A DNA stretch of 64,000 bases from contig PNAJ01000114.1 in NCBI GenBank assembly GCA_003170295.1, positions 18,964 through 82,963 of the forward strand, given 5' to 3'. The DNA is from Bryobacterales bacterium. Its GTDB lineage: Bacteria > Acidobacteriota > Terriglobia > Bryobacterales > Bryobacteraceae. The notes below the pieces were generated by a model. That model did no database searches. It was not told where the DNA came from and saw nothing but the letters and a program-made list of their open reading frames with translations. A program made the position numbers and the translations under genes. Positions 7,316-15,500 of this stretch are shown piece after piece (the first letter of the stretch is position 1; every line of letters starts with the position of its first letter).

Positions 7316-8932
7316 TCACCGCCCCTTCTGATAAACCACCTTCCCCCCAACAATCGTATACTCCACCTCAGTCTGCAAAATCTGATCGTCCGCGATAGTC
7401 AAAATATCCCGAGACAAAACCGCAATATCCCCAAGCTTCCCAACTTGAAGCGTCCCCTTCAACCCCTCCTCAAAAGCCCCATAAGCATTCTCGACGGTAT
7501 ACGACCTCAGCGCCTCCATCCGAGACATCTTCTGCGCAGGATAAAACGTACTCCCATCTTTCAGCCGCCGCGTGACGCTGGCGTAGTACGATTCAATCGG
7601 ACTAACATCCTCCACCGGCGCATCCGTCCCATTGCCCACATGCGCCCCGCTCTTCATGAGACTCTGCCACACATAAGCCCCGCCTTCCGCCCTCTTCGGA
7701 CCCAGCCGCGGCAGCACCATCGGAGCATCGGAAGTGCAATGAATCCCCTGCATCGCCGCAAACACTCCCAGCTTCGCGAAACGCGGAATATCGGCCGGAT
7801 CGATATGCTGCGCGTGCTCGATTCTCCACCGCAGATCGCGTTTCCCCGCCAGGACTTTTTCATAAACATTCAACACTTCCCGATTCGCCCGATCCCCAAT
7901 CGCATGCACGCACAGTTGATACCCATTCGCAAGCGCAAGTTTTGCTGTCTGTTCAATCTCCTCCGGCGTCTCGGTCGCCAGCCCACTGGTAGAAGGCAAA
8001 TCCGAATAAGGCTCCAGCAGCCAAGCCCCTCGCGATCCCAACGCCCCATCGATATGCTTCTTGATCCCGCGAACTGTCACGTGATTGTCGCCATACCCGA
8101 TGGCACGAATCTTCGCCGCATCCCTCGCAATCAACGGATTCGGCACCATCAACATCACCCACATCCGCAAAGGCAGCGTGCCCGCATCCGCACGCCTCTT
8201 CAGCAGATCGATTACATCCACCGGCGACCCCGCGTCCTGAAACGATGTAATCCCCTTCGCAATACATTCCTCAGCCGCCAGGTCGACTGCCTTTTCATCC
8301 TGCCCGTCTCTCCGGACGGTCACCAGCCTCTGCGCCCTCTCGTTCAGCAGCCCGATGGGATTCCCCGCCGCATCCTTAGTAATCTCCCCGCCCGGCGGAT
8401 TCGGCGTGTCCCGAGTGATCCCCGCCGTCTTTAGTGCAGCATTGTTCACGAAGGCCGCATGTCCGCTCGCATGCGTCAGAAATACAGGGTTATTCGGCGA
8501 AACCGCGTTCAACGTCGCATTTACTGGAAACCCGTTCACATTCGGTACCGGCCGCGCATCCCACTTTTCCTGATGCCATCCTCGTCCGACAATCCACTCG
8601 CCCGGCTTCGCCTCCTTCGCCGCCGCAGCCACCATCGCGACGATTTGGTCCCAGCTTTTCGCGTCGCGCAAATTCAACATCATCTTCGATTGGCCGATGC
8701 CCATGAAATGCCCATGACCCTCGATGAATCCAGGAATCGCCAATTTTCCGCCTAAATCAATAACTTTCGTCGTAGGCTGGATCTCGCGTGCAATCTGCGC
8801 ATTGGAACCTACAGCGACAATTTTTCCGGCCGTAATCGCAATCGCTTCCGCTTGCGGCTTCGCCGCATCCAGCGTCACGATTTTTCCGTTGCGCAGAACT
8901 AAATCCGCGCACAACATTAATAGAGGAATCAT
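7316..8932 (-). CDS. YtcJ-like metal-dependent amidohydrolase
   Basis: A protein of 538 residues, the usual size for the YtcJ/AepA group of amidohydrolases. It begins with ADLVLRNGKIVTLD (small beta-sandwich), then PGFIEGHGHFMG, whose HxH supplies two metal ligands, WRIEHAQHID (further His ligands), and GTDAPVEDVSPIESYYASV (catalytic Asp and the family's C-terminal signature). Such enzymes hydrolyse cyclic or N-acyl amides; the exact substrate is rarely known. The first residues are hydrophobic but there is no convincing signal peptide. Its ATG overlaps the upstream aminotransferase stop as ATGA, so the two are translationally coupled, and an N-acyl amino acid or cyclic amide feeding an aminotransferase is a reasonable inference. 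Confidence 0.88.
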   Translation of the reverse strand: MIPLLMLCADLVLRNGKIVTLDAAKPQAEAIAITAGKIVAVGSNAQIAREIQPTTKVIDLGGKLAIPGFIEGHGHFMGIGQSKMMLNLRDAKSWDQIVAMVAAAAKEAKPGEWIVGRGWHQEKWDARPVPNVNGFPVNATLNAVSPNNPVFLTHASGHAAFVNNAALKTAGITRDTPNPPGGEITKDAAGNPIGLLNERAQRLVTVRRDGQDEKAVDLAAEECIAKGITSFQDAGSPVDVIDLLKRRADAGTLPLRMWVMLMVPNPLIARDAAKIRAIGYGDNHVTVRGIKKHIDGALGSRGAWLLEPYSDLPSTSGLATETPEEIEQTAKLALANGYQLCVHAIGDRANREVLNVYEKVLAGKRDLRWRIEHAQHIDPADIPRFAKLGVFAAMQGIHCTSDAPMVLPRLGPKRAEGGAYVWQSLMKSGAHVGNGTDAPVEDVSPIESYYASVTRRLKDGSTFYPAQKMSRMEALRSYTVENAYGAFEEGLKGTLQVGKLGDIAVLSRDILTIADDQILQTEVEYTIVGGKVVYQKGR

Positions 8933-10005
8933 AATTCGTCCAATGCGAGGCCTAGCCTCCGCAGTCCTTCTTCGAGGGGTTCTAATTCTCCGCCGATTCC
9001 GATTCGAAAATGGTTCGGCATGTCGAAAAACCTGCCCGGCACCACCGTCGTTTCATGCTTTGTTCTCAACAGATCACACATTCGATCGACGCTTCCACGC
9101 TTCAGGCGCGGAAACACAATGGTACCGAATGGAGGACGAAAAACCTCGAGGTCTTCGCGGCTATCGAGAAACTTCCATAACGCTGCGCGGTTCAGGTCCA
9201 ACCTTGCGCGCACATTTTTCGCGATGCGCGGCAGCTCGCCGAGCGCAATCACACTCGCCAATTCGGCCATGTGCGCGGGGATATTTCCAAATACATCATT
9301 TAGATGCCACATCCGCTCGGCAAGCGCGGGCTCGGCGAGAATCCATCCGCAGCGCAGCCCGCTCAACCCATAAACCTTTGTCAAACTCGACGTTACGATG
9401 AATTGGTCCCCCAAAAGCCCCGCCGAACGTGGCTTTTGCTCGAACGCGGCGTCCAGATATACTTCGTCGACCAGAACCGGCACTCCGAGGTTTCCAAGCT
9501 CCTTCACGGTGGCTTCATCGATCAACGCGCTGGTCGGATTATGGAGATTGGAGACCACAATCAGCTTTGTAGCCGGCGTTAACGAGGCCTTAATTGACCT
9601 TAAATCGATAGAAAACGTGCTTTCTGAGCGCTTAAATCGCCTTATTTTCGCACCAATCTGCAATGCCACATCGACGATTAATTCATACGTCGGATGCTCG
9701 ATCAGCACTTCATCGCCCGGTTTCAGCACCGCTGCCATCGCGAGATAGTTCGCCATCGACGTTCCCGTCGCCGCAACGATTCGATTTGCCGCAACACCGC
9801 AGTGTTTCGCGAGCGCGTTCTGCAGCGGTTCGAATCCGTAATAGCTCGGGCCGCTGATTTCGAGGTCGTCGATCTTCACCGGCAGATCGCGCAGCTTCCA
9901 ATGCGCGAGACCACTTGTTGCCAGGTTGTATCGGGCATGGGATCGGCGCTTGGCCCACGGCATGTACTGAGTGCTCAATTTTTCTCTTCCATAGACGTCG
10001 CGCAC
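8929..10005 (-). CDS. PLP-dependent aminotransferase, class I/II
   Basis: A protein of 358 residues. Fold-type I motifs: ATGTSMANYLA (cofactor phosphate), SNLHNPTSA in place of the usual NPNNPTG, VDEVYLDAAF, TSSLTKVYGLSGLRCGW with the Schiff-base Lys after T, and a C-terminal HFRIGIGG with the carboxylate Arg. It is 29 bases downstream of the permease gene and overlaps the amidohydrolase by four bases (ATGA), so the three form one operon. It is clearly related to, but diverged from, the aminotransferase at 4024-5148; the motif change in the NPxNPT loop suggests a different substrate. Capreomycidine-synthase-like and valine-pyruvate-type enzymes are possible relatives. I cannot name the amino acid. 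Confidence 0.9.
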   Translation of the reverse strand: MRDVYGREKLSTQYMPWAKRRSHARYNLATSGLAHWKLRDLPVKIDDLEISGPSYYGFEPLQNALAKHCGVAANRIVAATGTSMANYLAMAAVLKPGDEVLIEHPTYELIVDVALQIGAKIRRFKRSESTFSIDLRSIKASLTPATKLIVVSNLHNPTSALIDEATVKELGNLGVPVLVDEVYLDAAFEQKPRSAGLLGDQFIVTSSLTKVYGLSGLRCGWILAEPALAERMWHLNDVFGNIPAHMAELASVIALGELPRIAKNVRARLDLNRAALWKFLDSREDLEVFRPPFGTIVFPRLKRGSVDRMCDLLRTKHETTVVPGRFFDMPNHFRIGIGGELEPLEEGLRRLGLALDEL

Positions 10006-10034
10006 AACGCAGCGGGCCGCGATTAATTTCTATC

Positions 10035-11339
10035 CTATAGTGGGCGCGGCCCGCGCTGTGCGCTCCAGAGAAAATAGACTGGCACACCGGTGAGGAGAAT
10101 TGCCAGTCCGATGGCGCTGTTGGCGGGATATTTTGCGATCGTGCTCAGCACCACTGCGAAGCTGGACGCGATGAAGAAGATCGTCGTGAAAGGATGGCCG
10201 GGCGCGCGAAAGCCTTGGGAGGCGGGCTCGCGGCGGCGCAGGATCAACAACGCGACGCCGGTCATGCCGAAGGAAATGAAATCGACCGAGATGACGTAAT
10301 TGAGAATCTGCTCATAGCGGCCGGATAAGGCGATGATCACCGCGACCACTCCTTGGAGCGCGATGGCGACCACCGGTGCGGCGGTCCGCGGATCGAGCCA
10401 TGCGACGCTTGAGAAAAACAGTCCGTCCTTCGCCATCGCGAAGTAGACGCGCGGCGCGGTGAGCATGCCCTGGCTCAAGAATCCGAGCGTCGAGATCGCG
10501 ATGCCCAATGCGATGAAGGTGGCTCCGCGTTCGCCCAGTGCCGCGCGCATCACGGACGATGCGGGAGTCTTCGTTGCCGCGAGTCCATCCGCGCCGAGCA
10601 CGCGCAGGCAGACGAATGTCACGGACATATATAAAACGATGACGGCGACGACGCCGATGAGCAGCGCCCGGGGCAAATCGCGCGACGGATCTTTCATTTC
10701 GCCCGCAACGAAGCTCGATGTTTGCCAGCCTCCGTATGCGAACAGTACTGGGGTCATGGCGGCTCCGAAGGCGGTTATCGAGATCGGTCGATCGAGTAAT
10801 GCGGTGGATTGTGTCACGGGCCGAATGAGTGAAAAGCCAGCCAGAACCAGCGCGGCGATGGCGACGATTTTCAGGATCATGAGCGCGCTCTGCACCGTCG
10901 ATCCGGCGCGGACTCCGAAACAGTTCACGATGGTGAGCAACGCCAGCGCGGTAGCGGCGACAGCGCCCTCGGAAATTGGAGTGTGGGTGATTTCGAGAAA
11001 GTATCGCGAGAAGGTGACAGCGACAGCGGCCATGCCTCCGGTCTGCGTGACGAGAAGCAGCACCCATCCATAGACGAACGCCACCGAGGGATGGAACGCT
11101 TCGCGCAGATACGCGTATTGCCCGCCCACTTGCGGACGTCGCGCGGCGAGCTCGGCGTAAACGAAGGCTCCGGCAAGCGCGACCGCTCCTCCGGCAGCCC
11201 ATGCGCCTAGGATGAGAAACGGTGTGTGGACTTGCTGCGCGACGACGTAGGGATTGATGAAGATGCCTGAGCCGACTATGCCTCCCATTACGAGCATCAC
11301 GGCGTCGAACAGTCCCAGTCGGCGGAGGAGGCTCGGCAT
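10035..11339 (-). CDS. APC-family amino-acid permease
   Basis: A protein of 434 residues with about 12 hydrophobic helices. The N-terminal GGIVGSGIFINP is the helix-1 unwound substrate-binding motif of the APC superfamily; YAELAARRPQVGGQYAYLREA follows helix 2, and FAYGGWQTSSFVAGEMKDPSRDLPRA is the helix-6/loop signature. It should be a cytoplasmic-membrane importer or exchanger of amino acids or polyamines driven by proton symport or antiport. It is the first gene of the minus-strand amino-acid cluster that continues to 2290, so it probably delivers the substrate of the aminotransferase and amidohydrolase just downstream. A different permease of the cationic subfamily lies at 36267-37757. 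Confidence 0.92.
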   Translation of the reverse strand: MPSLLRRLGLFDAVMLVMGGIVGSGIFINPYVVAQQVHTPFLILGAWAAGGAVALAGAFVYAELAARRPQVGGQYAYLREAFHPSVAFVYGWVLLLVTQTGGMAAVAVTFSRYFLEITHTPISEGAVAATALALLTIVNCFGVRAGSTVQSALMILKIVAIAALVLAGFSLIRPVTQSTALLDRPISITAFGAAMTPVLFAYGGWQTSSFVAGEMKDPSRDLPRALLIGVVAVIVLYMSVTFVCLRVLGADGLAATKTPASSVMRAALGERGATFIALGIAISTLGFLSQGMLTAPRVYFAMAKDGLFFSSVAWLDPRTAAPVVAIALQGVVAVIIALSGRYEQILNYVISVDFISFGMTGVALLILRRREPASQGFRAPGHPFTTIFFIASSFAVVLSTIAKYPANSAIGLAILLTGVPVYFLWSAQRGPRPL

Positions 11340-11347
11340 CAGTTTAT

Positions 11348-11791
11348 TTAAGCATGTTGGGCCTTGTGGGGCAGATTGTTAATCTGCGGCCGATTGTCAA
11401 TCGGCCAAGCGCTCGACCACTGGAACTCTTCCGGCGTTGCGGCCAGACCGGCGCGCACTGGGTTCATCTCGATGTAGCGCGCGATTCGCTTGAACTCTAA
11501 TTCATTGCGCACCAGCTGATTATAGCTTTCGTCCTGCCAGAACGATCTCCCGGTGAGGCCCAGAATCCGATTGCCCTCCCGCGCGGTGAATCGCTTAAGC
11601 GACTGCATCAACCTGGAAACCGGCACACGCGGCGTAATCAACAGGTGAACATGGTTGGGCATGACAACGAAGTTGTGCAGTTGGTAGGGGCCACCGTTCC
11701 GGTTGCGCACCGCGTCCACGACTATGTTGGCGACTACGGGTTGGCGAAGGTACAACGGACCGGTGCGCGCGTTGTCGAGCGGACGATCCAT
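11348..11791 (-). CDS. REP-associated tyrosine transposase (RAYT, Y1/HUH), 5' end probably damaged
   Basis: A protein of 147 residues from the only ATG. VVMPNHVHLL (H47, H49) is the HUH metal motif, and RYIEMNPVRAGL carries the candidate nucleophile Tyr106; SFWQDESYNQLVRN is typical of the family. Such enzymes cut and rejoin single-stranded DNA at REP hairpins. The frame stays open about 35 codons upstream of ATG 11791, reading TITWRLAGTLPSGRCFDS, which looks like the normal N-terminal part, but it has no start codon. The expected earlier residues (PHIRHYH) are in another frame, so a small deletion near 11870 seems to have broken the gene. The last codons, about IDNRPQINNLPH, are encoded by the left-hand REP. 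It lies between convergent flanking REPs and is 8 bases from the permease start. Confidence 0.85.
   Translation of the reverse strand: MDRPLDNARTGPLYLRQPVVANIVVDAVRNRNGGPYQLHNFVVMPNHVHLLITPRVPVSRLMQSLKRFTAREGNRILGLTGRSFWQDESYNQLVRNELEFKRIARYIEMNPVRAGLAATPEEFQWSSAWPIDNRPQINNLPHKAQHA
11366..11406 (+). repeat. Left REP of the RAYT element
   Basis: GTGG followed by two perfect hairpins, GCAGATTgttAATCTGC and GGCCGATTgtcAATCGGCC. It overlaps the 3' end of the transposase gene and is translated as its last residues. Confidence 0.85.
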
Positions 11792-11921
11792 AGCGAGGAA
11801 GGCTTCTCCTGAGGTCGTTTGGGAATCGAAACAGCGGCCTGACGGGAGAGTGCCGGCAAGACGCCATGTGATAGTGGCGAATATGGGGGAGGATTCTCAG
11901 ATGTCCGGGCTGCGCCCGGAT

Positions 11922-11964
11922 GGACCGATTGACAATCGGTCCGCAGGTTGGCAACCTGCCCCAC
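11922..11964 (-). repeat. Right REP of the RAYT element
   Basis: Inverted copy of the left REP with compensating changes: both arms of each hairpin vary together (AGGTT/AACCT, GGACC/GGTCC), so the stems are conserved rather than the sequence. It starts 18 bases after the kinase stop. Confidence 0.85.
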
Positions 11965-11982
11965 AAAATGCGTCTGAGATAC

Positions 11983-13113
11983 CTATGGACGCCAGTTCTC
12001 TCCGTGGCCGTCCTGCGTTGTGTCGAGCCGGAAGTATTGCACATTACCGCAATAATCGCAGATGAGGAGCAGGGGAATTCCAACCTTAGGCACGCCGAGA
12101 TCTCTTGCCCCCACGTACTTCAAGGTTGCGTAACGATCTCGCGCGGGATAGGACTGATCCTCCGGCTTCCTCCGCTCTTCGACTGGAGGAAACGTCGGCT
12201 CCACTGGATTGCCTTGGATATGGGCCCGGTTGTGTGCGGGGCGGTAGTGCCCTTCTGCGCAATACAAACAGCGTTGTGGGACTTCCAGGTCTAGCACACG
12301 ACCTCCTGCTTCAATTCTTTCTGCGGTTCGTTGAACGCGGCCTAGAAGCGACGCGGCGCTTTCGATCCGATCCAAGGGATTCCGGCGCACGGTCTTTGCG
12401 ACCAGGTCATCAACAAGCGCGAACTGAGGGTGCGACGGCAATAGGTGGGCCAGCTTTCTTGTCGGATCATTACCGTATTCCTCTTCGTTTCCGTCATAGA
12501 CTTCCTTTGTGAAGAGGAAGTAGAGAACCTTTCCGAGCGAGTAAACGTCAGCGACCGGCAGCGGAGGATTACCGCTAATCTTAGGCCCACGCAGTTCCGG
12601 AGCGCAGTAGTACATCGAGCCGCGCGGGCCCTCTTTAGTCATGCTGACCTGTTTGTCTTCGATGAAGCAGATACCCCAGTCGCCCACGACAGGAACTCCG
12701 TTTTTCAATAGGATATTTTCCGGCTTAAGGTCAAGATGGTAGATCGGTTGGTTTTGGGCCTGCGCCTGCGCCACCACGGCGACGATTTGCTCGAAAAACC
12801 GAAGTCCGGCGGCTGGGCTGCCGAAAGTCGGTCCGTTCTCCAAAGAACCGCCGGGGCAAAATTCTGTTATCAAGAAGGGCTTGCCCTTTGGCGTCCGGCC
12901 ATGTTCCAGCACCTTCAAGACATTCGGATGATCTAGGACCATACATGCTCGGATCTCGCGTTCGAAGTAGTCCGCGCGACTCGGATTTTTCAGGCGCTTT
13001 AGAACGTACTCTTCAGGGCCCGACTCGCCCGCGCGTCGGACCACAAAGGTATGGGCCTGTCCGCCCTCAGGCAAGTCGCGCACCCACGTCCACTCCGGGG
13101 GAAAATCGCCCAT
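11983..13113 (-). CDS. Soluble Ser/Thr protein kinase-like protein with Cys-pair tail
   Basis: A protein of 376 residues. I start at ATG 13113 (MGDFPPEWTW) because AGGAG lies ten bases upstream; an in-frame ATG 12 codons earlier lacks one. The N-terminal lobe has a weak glycine loop and the Lys of YVLKRL (K39). The catalytic loop reads H126-L-D128-LKPEN and the metal loop D145-W-G instead of DFG, both tolerated variants. The kinase domain ends near residue 285. The tail has two Cys pairs, CLYC and CDYCG, about 90 residues apart, which could bind one zinc. No transmembrane segment or extracellular sensor follows, unlike most acidobacterial PknB-type kinases, so it is cytoplasmic. Targets unknown. 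It stands alone on the minus strand next to the RAYT element. Confidence 0.85.
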   Translation of the reverse strand: MGDFPPEWTWVRDLPEGGQAHTFVVRRAGESGPEEYVLKRLKNPSRADYFEREIRACMVLDHPNVLKVLEHGRTPKGKPFLITEFCPGGSLENGPTFGSPAAGLRFFEQIVAVVAQAQAQNQPIYHLDLKPENILLKNGVPVVGDWGICFIEDKQVSMTKEGPRGSMYYCAPELRGPKISGNPPLPVADVYSLGKVLYFLFTKEVYDGNEEEYGNDPTRKLAHLLPSHPQFALVDDLVAKTVRRNPLDRIESAASLLGRVQRTAERIEAGGRVLDLEVPQRCLYCAEGHYRPAHNRAHIQGNPVEPTFPPVEERRKPEDQSYPARDRYATLKYVGARDLGVPKVGIPLLLICDYCGNVQYFRLDTTQDGHGENWRP

Positions 13114-13215
13114 CTGTTTGAGGCTCCTATGAAGCATTCTATTCGTCAAAGGCGACAGGTTGCACGCATACCCAGCCTAAGACCTCGGCAATGTCATGCG
13201 AAAATAGAACTGAGA

Positions 13216-13782
13216 ATGATCACTGCCCGCGCCTACGATACTCACATGGACCGGCTTTTTGAGCGGATCAAACGGCTTCATGCCGCGCTTGATTCGGCGG
13301 GAATTGAGTATCGCGTAGTGGGAGGGCTTGCGGTTTTTTTTCAGGTTTCCCTGCGGCGGCCCGGGCGCGGGCGTTCTACTGAGGATGTCGATATTGCGGT
13401 TGACCGGAAGGAACTGGAGCGGATCGCGGAGGCGGTTGAGAAGTTTGGGTTTCGGTATCGGCATGTCGCTGGGATCGACATGCTGGTCGAAGCGGAGGTG
13501 CCTCGGGCTAGCACGGCTGTGCACATGGTGTTCGTGAATGAGAAGGTCCGGGCGGAGTATCTGGAGCCTGTGCCTGGGTTTTCGGAGCCTACTCGGACGG
13601 AAGAGGGGATTTTGCTGGCTCCGGTGGCGGATCTGGTGAAGATGAAGCTTACGAGTTTTCGGATGAAGGATCAGCTTCATTTGAAGGATCTCGACTCGGC
13701 CCGGTTGATTACCGCGGAGATTGAGGCGTCGCTGGCGGAACCGTTGCGGACACGGCTGGCTGAGGTTCGGGCGGCTCAGTAA
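13216..13782 (+). CDS. Nucleotidyltransferase-fold protein
   Basis: A protein of 188 residues from ATG 13216 (ATG 13246 is an alternative). It has the minimal nucleotidyltransferase pattern: VVGGLAVFFQV followed by TEDVDIAVDR, i.e. a G-G then D-x-D that binds metal and nucleotide. After this comes a beta-rich part and PVADLVKMKLTSFRMKDQLHLKDL, typical of the AbiEii/DUF6036-like group that handles its own C-terminal helical domain. Such proteins are toxins, tRNA-modifying nucleotidyltransferases or of unknown role. No antitoxin-like gene (AbiEi type) lies beside it: upstream is the divergent kinase and downstream the convergent GMC oxidoreductase. Function therefore left open. Confidence 0.75.
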   Translation: MITARAYDTHMDRLFERIKRLHAALDSAGIEYRVVGGLAVFFQVSLRRPGRGRSTEDVDIAVDRKELERIAEAVEKFGFRYRHVAGIDMLVEAEVPRASTAVHMVFVNEKVRAEYLEPVPGFSEPTRTEEGILLAPVADLVKMKLTSFRMKDQLHLKDLDSARLITAEIEASLAEPLRTRLAEVRAAQ

Positions 13783-13795
13783 ACAGGACGCGCAA

Positions 13796-15499
13796 TCAGG
13801 CTTTCTTGGCTTGTTCCCTCAGATGATCGCAGCCGCGCGCGCTTAATGCCATCATTGTGAGGGTCGGGTGCTTGTCGCCGGTGGACGGGAACGCGTTGCC
13901 GCCGAATACGTACAGGTTTGGAATGTCGTGAGTTTGGCAGAAGGAATTCAAGACTCCCTCTTTCGGATCGACGCTCATGCGCGCGGTGCCGACTTCGTGA
14001 ATGGCTCCGCCGAGAGTGTCGCGCCGCCCTCCCTGATTCGCATCGGGCGAGCCTGGACCGCCGGGGAAGCCCGCGGGGCCTCCGCGCCCGAGACCTGGAA
14101 TGATTTCGCCGCCGGCTTTGCGGAAAAGCTCTTCCGCTTTCTGCTGGAAATCGGCGATTAGTTTGCGGTCGTTATCGGAATGCGTGAAATGAATTTTTAG
14201 CGCTGGAATGCCCCAGTGGTCCTTGACCTCCGGATCGAGCTCGACGAAGTTTTCCTTTTGCGCGAGCATTTCCGCGCCCGCATTCCACACTCGCGCCTGC
14301 GCAACGTAGCGGCTCTTGATCTCCTTCTTCCATGCCGATCCGTAGCCGGGAACCGACGCGGCGTATTGCGGGTATTCGGTTTGCCCTCCGGTGGCGTTGA
14401 TGACATAACCGCGAATGAAATCCTTGCGCTGCGTCTGCTTGTCGATGTTCTGAAAGTTAGGAATGGTGATGCCCGCGGACTTGCCGTCGTCCAAGCGGCT
14501 GGGGCCGCCGCGAAGCTTCGGAAGGATTCCCGAGACTCCGCCGCCGCCCACCTGGTCCATCATGTAATGACCCAGCAGGCCGCTCGAATTCGCGAGGCCT
14601 CCTTTCGCCGAGAGCAACAGCAGGCGGGTATTTTCTAGCGTCGATGCCGCGAGAATTACGAACTTCGCATCAACGTCGATCGATTTCATCGTGAATCGCT
14701 CAAGATAGGTGACGCCCTGCGCGCGATTCTCCGCGTTCATGCGGACGGAGGCGACGACACTATCGGTGAGGACGTCGAGATTTCCGGTTTTTAGCGCCGG
14801 CGGCAAGGTGACGGCAACGGTGTTGAACATCGCTCCAACGTCGCATCCGTTGACGCAGTTGCCGCAGTAATGACAAGGAGGCCGGTTGTTGTGCATCCGC
14901 GTCAACTGCGCGAGGCGGCGGTGTGTTGTCCTCCAGCCGAGACTCTTCGACGCCGCGGTGAAAATGGTTTCGGCGCAGTTGAGAGGCATCGCAGGAAGGA
15001 ACACGCCGTCTGGAAACTGAGGCAGCCCCTCCATCGCGCCGCTGACGCCGATGAACCGCTCGACGCGATCGTAATACGGCTTCATGGCGGCGTAGTCGAC
15101 CGCCCAGTCCATGCCGTAGCCGTCGCGCGAAGCCGCTTTGAACTCGTAGTCGGCCATGCGGTCCGTGGCGCGCGCCCAATGCATGGTGCGTCCGCCGAGG
15201 CAGCGCGAACGCGTCCACCGGTAGTTGGTGCCGGGAGCCGTGGTGTACGGATTCTCGGTGCTATCGAGCATGATGCGATAGTTGCGCTCGTTACCGGTGT
15301 AGCGCCGCAAGGAGCCCGGCCGGCCTTGCCCGCGGAATTCCATCTCGTATAAGAAGCGATGATGAAAATCCTGCGCGGGCACGACCTTCGAGCCCGCTTC
15401 GAGCATCAACACTTTCATGCCTCTACTGGCGAGCTCCATCGCGGCCCAACCGCCGCAGGCGCCCGATCCGACCACGATGGCATCGTAGACTTTTGGCAT
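13796..15499 (-). CDS. GMC-family FAD oxidoreductase, gluconate dehydrogenase large-subunit type
   Basis: A protein of 567 residues. DAIVVGSGACGGWAAMELASRG with LMLEAGS is the N-terminal FAD site. The middle holds CHYCGNCVNGCDVGAMFNT, a Cys cluster typical of the membrane-associated three-subunit dehydrogenases. Near the C-terminus are HEVGTARM and NLYVFGGNAFPSTGDKHPTLTMMALSARG, with the GMC His/His-Asn region. The neighbour one base upstream encodes the small subunit, as in gluconate 2-dehydrogenase and related sugar or polyol oxidoreductases. Substrate is probably a sugar, sugar acid or inositol derivative oxidised in the periplasm. The cytochrome c subunit is missing here. No signal peptide on this subunit; it would be co-exported with the Tat-targeted small subunit. 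Confidence 0.92.
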   Translation of the reverse strand: MPKVYDAIVVGSGACGGWAAMELASRGMKVLMLEAGSKVVPAQDFHHRFLYEMEFRGQGRPGSLRRYTGNERNYRIMLDSTENPYTTAPGTNYRWTRSRCLGGRTMHWARATDRMADYEFKAASRDGYGMDWAVDYAAMKPYYDRVERFIGVSGAMEGLPQFPDGVFLPAMPLNCAETIFTAASKSLGWRTTHRRLAQLTRMHNNRPPCHYCGNCVNGCDVGAMFNTVAVTLPPALKTGNLDVLTDSVVASVRMNAENRAQGVTYLERFTMKSIDVDAKFVILAASTLENTRLLLLSAKGGLANSSGLLGHYMMDQVGGGGVSGILPKLRGGPSRLDDGKSAGITIPNFQNIDKQTQRKDFIRGYVINATGGQTEYPQYAASVPGYGSAWKKEIKSRYVAQARVWNAGAEMLAQKENFVELDPEVKDHWGIPALKIHFTHSDNDRKLIADFQQKAEELFRKAGGEIIPGLGRGGPAGFPGGPGSPDANQGGRRDTLGGAIHEVGTARMSVDPKEGVLNSFCQTHDIPNLYVFGGNAFPSTGDKHPTLTMMALSARGCDHLREQAKKA

Positions 15500-15500
15500 T

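Larger units (their letters stand above)
11366..11964. mobile_element. RAYT element bounded by inverted REPs
   Basis: The transposase gene lies between two inverted copies of a roughly 42-base REP: GTGG, a hairpin (CAGATTgttAATCTG on the left, CAGGTTgccAACCTG on the right) and a second hairpin (GGCCGATTgtcAATCGGCC; GGACCGATTgtcAATCGGTCC). No target-site duplication is obvious. The element separates the permease gene from the kinase gene. Confidence 0.75.

Noticed and set aside
7112..8434. 440-residue plus-strand frame rich in Arg, Pro and His
   Set aside because: Antisense to the dehydratase and amidohydrolase genes, which have clear motifs. The composition is typical of a shadow frame.
13216..13782. 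AbiE toxin-antitoxin system
   Set aside because: Only the nucleotidyltransferase-like gene is present; no AbiEi-like winged-helix antitoxin lies beside it.
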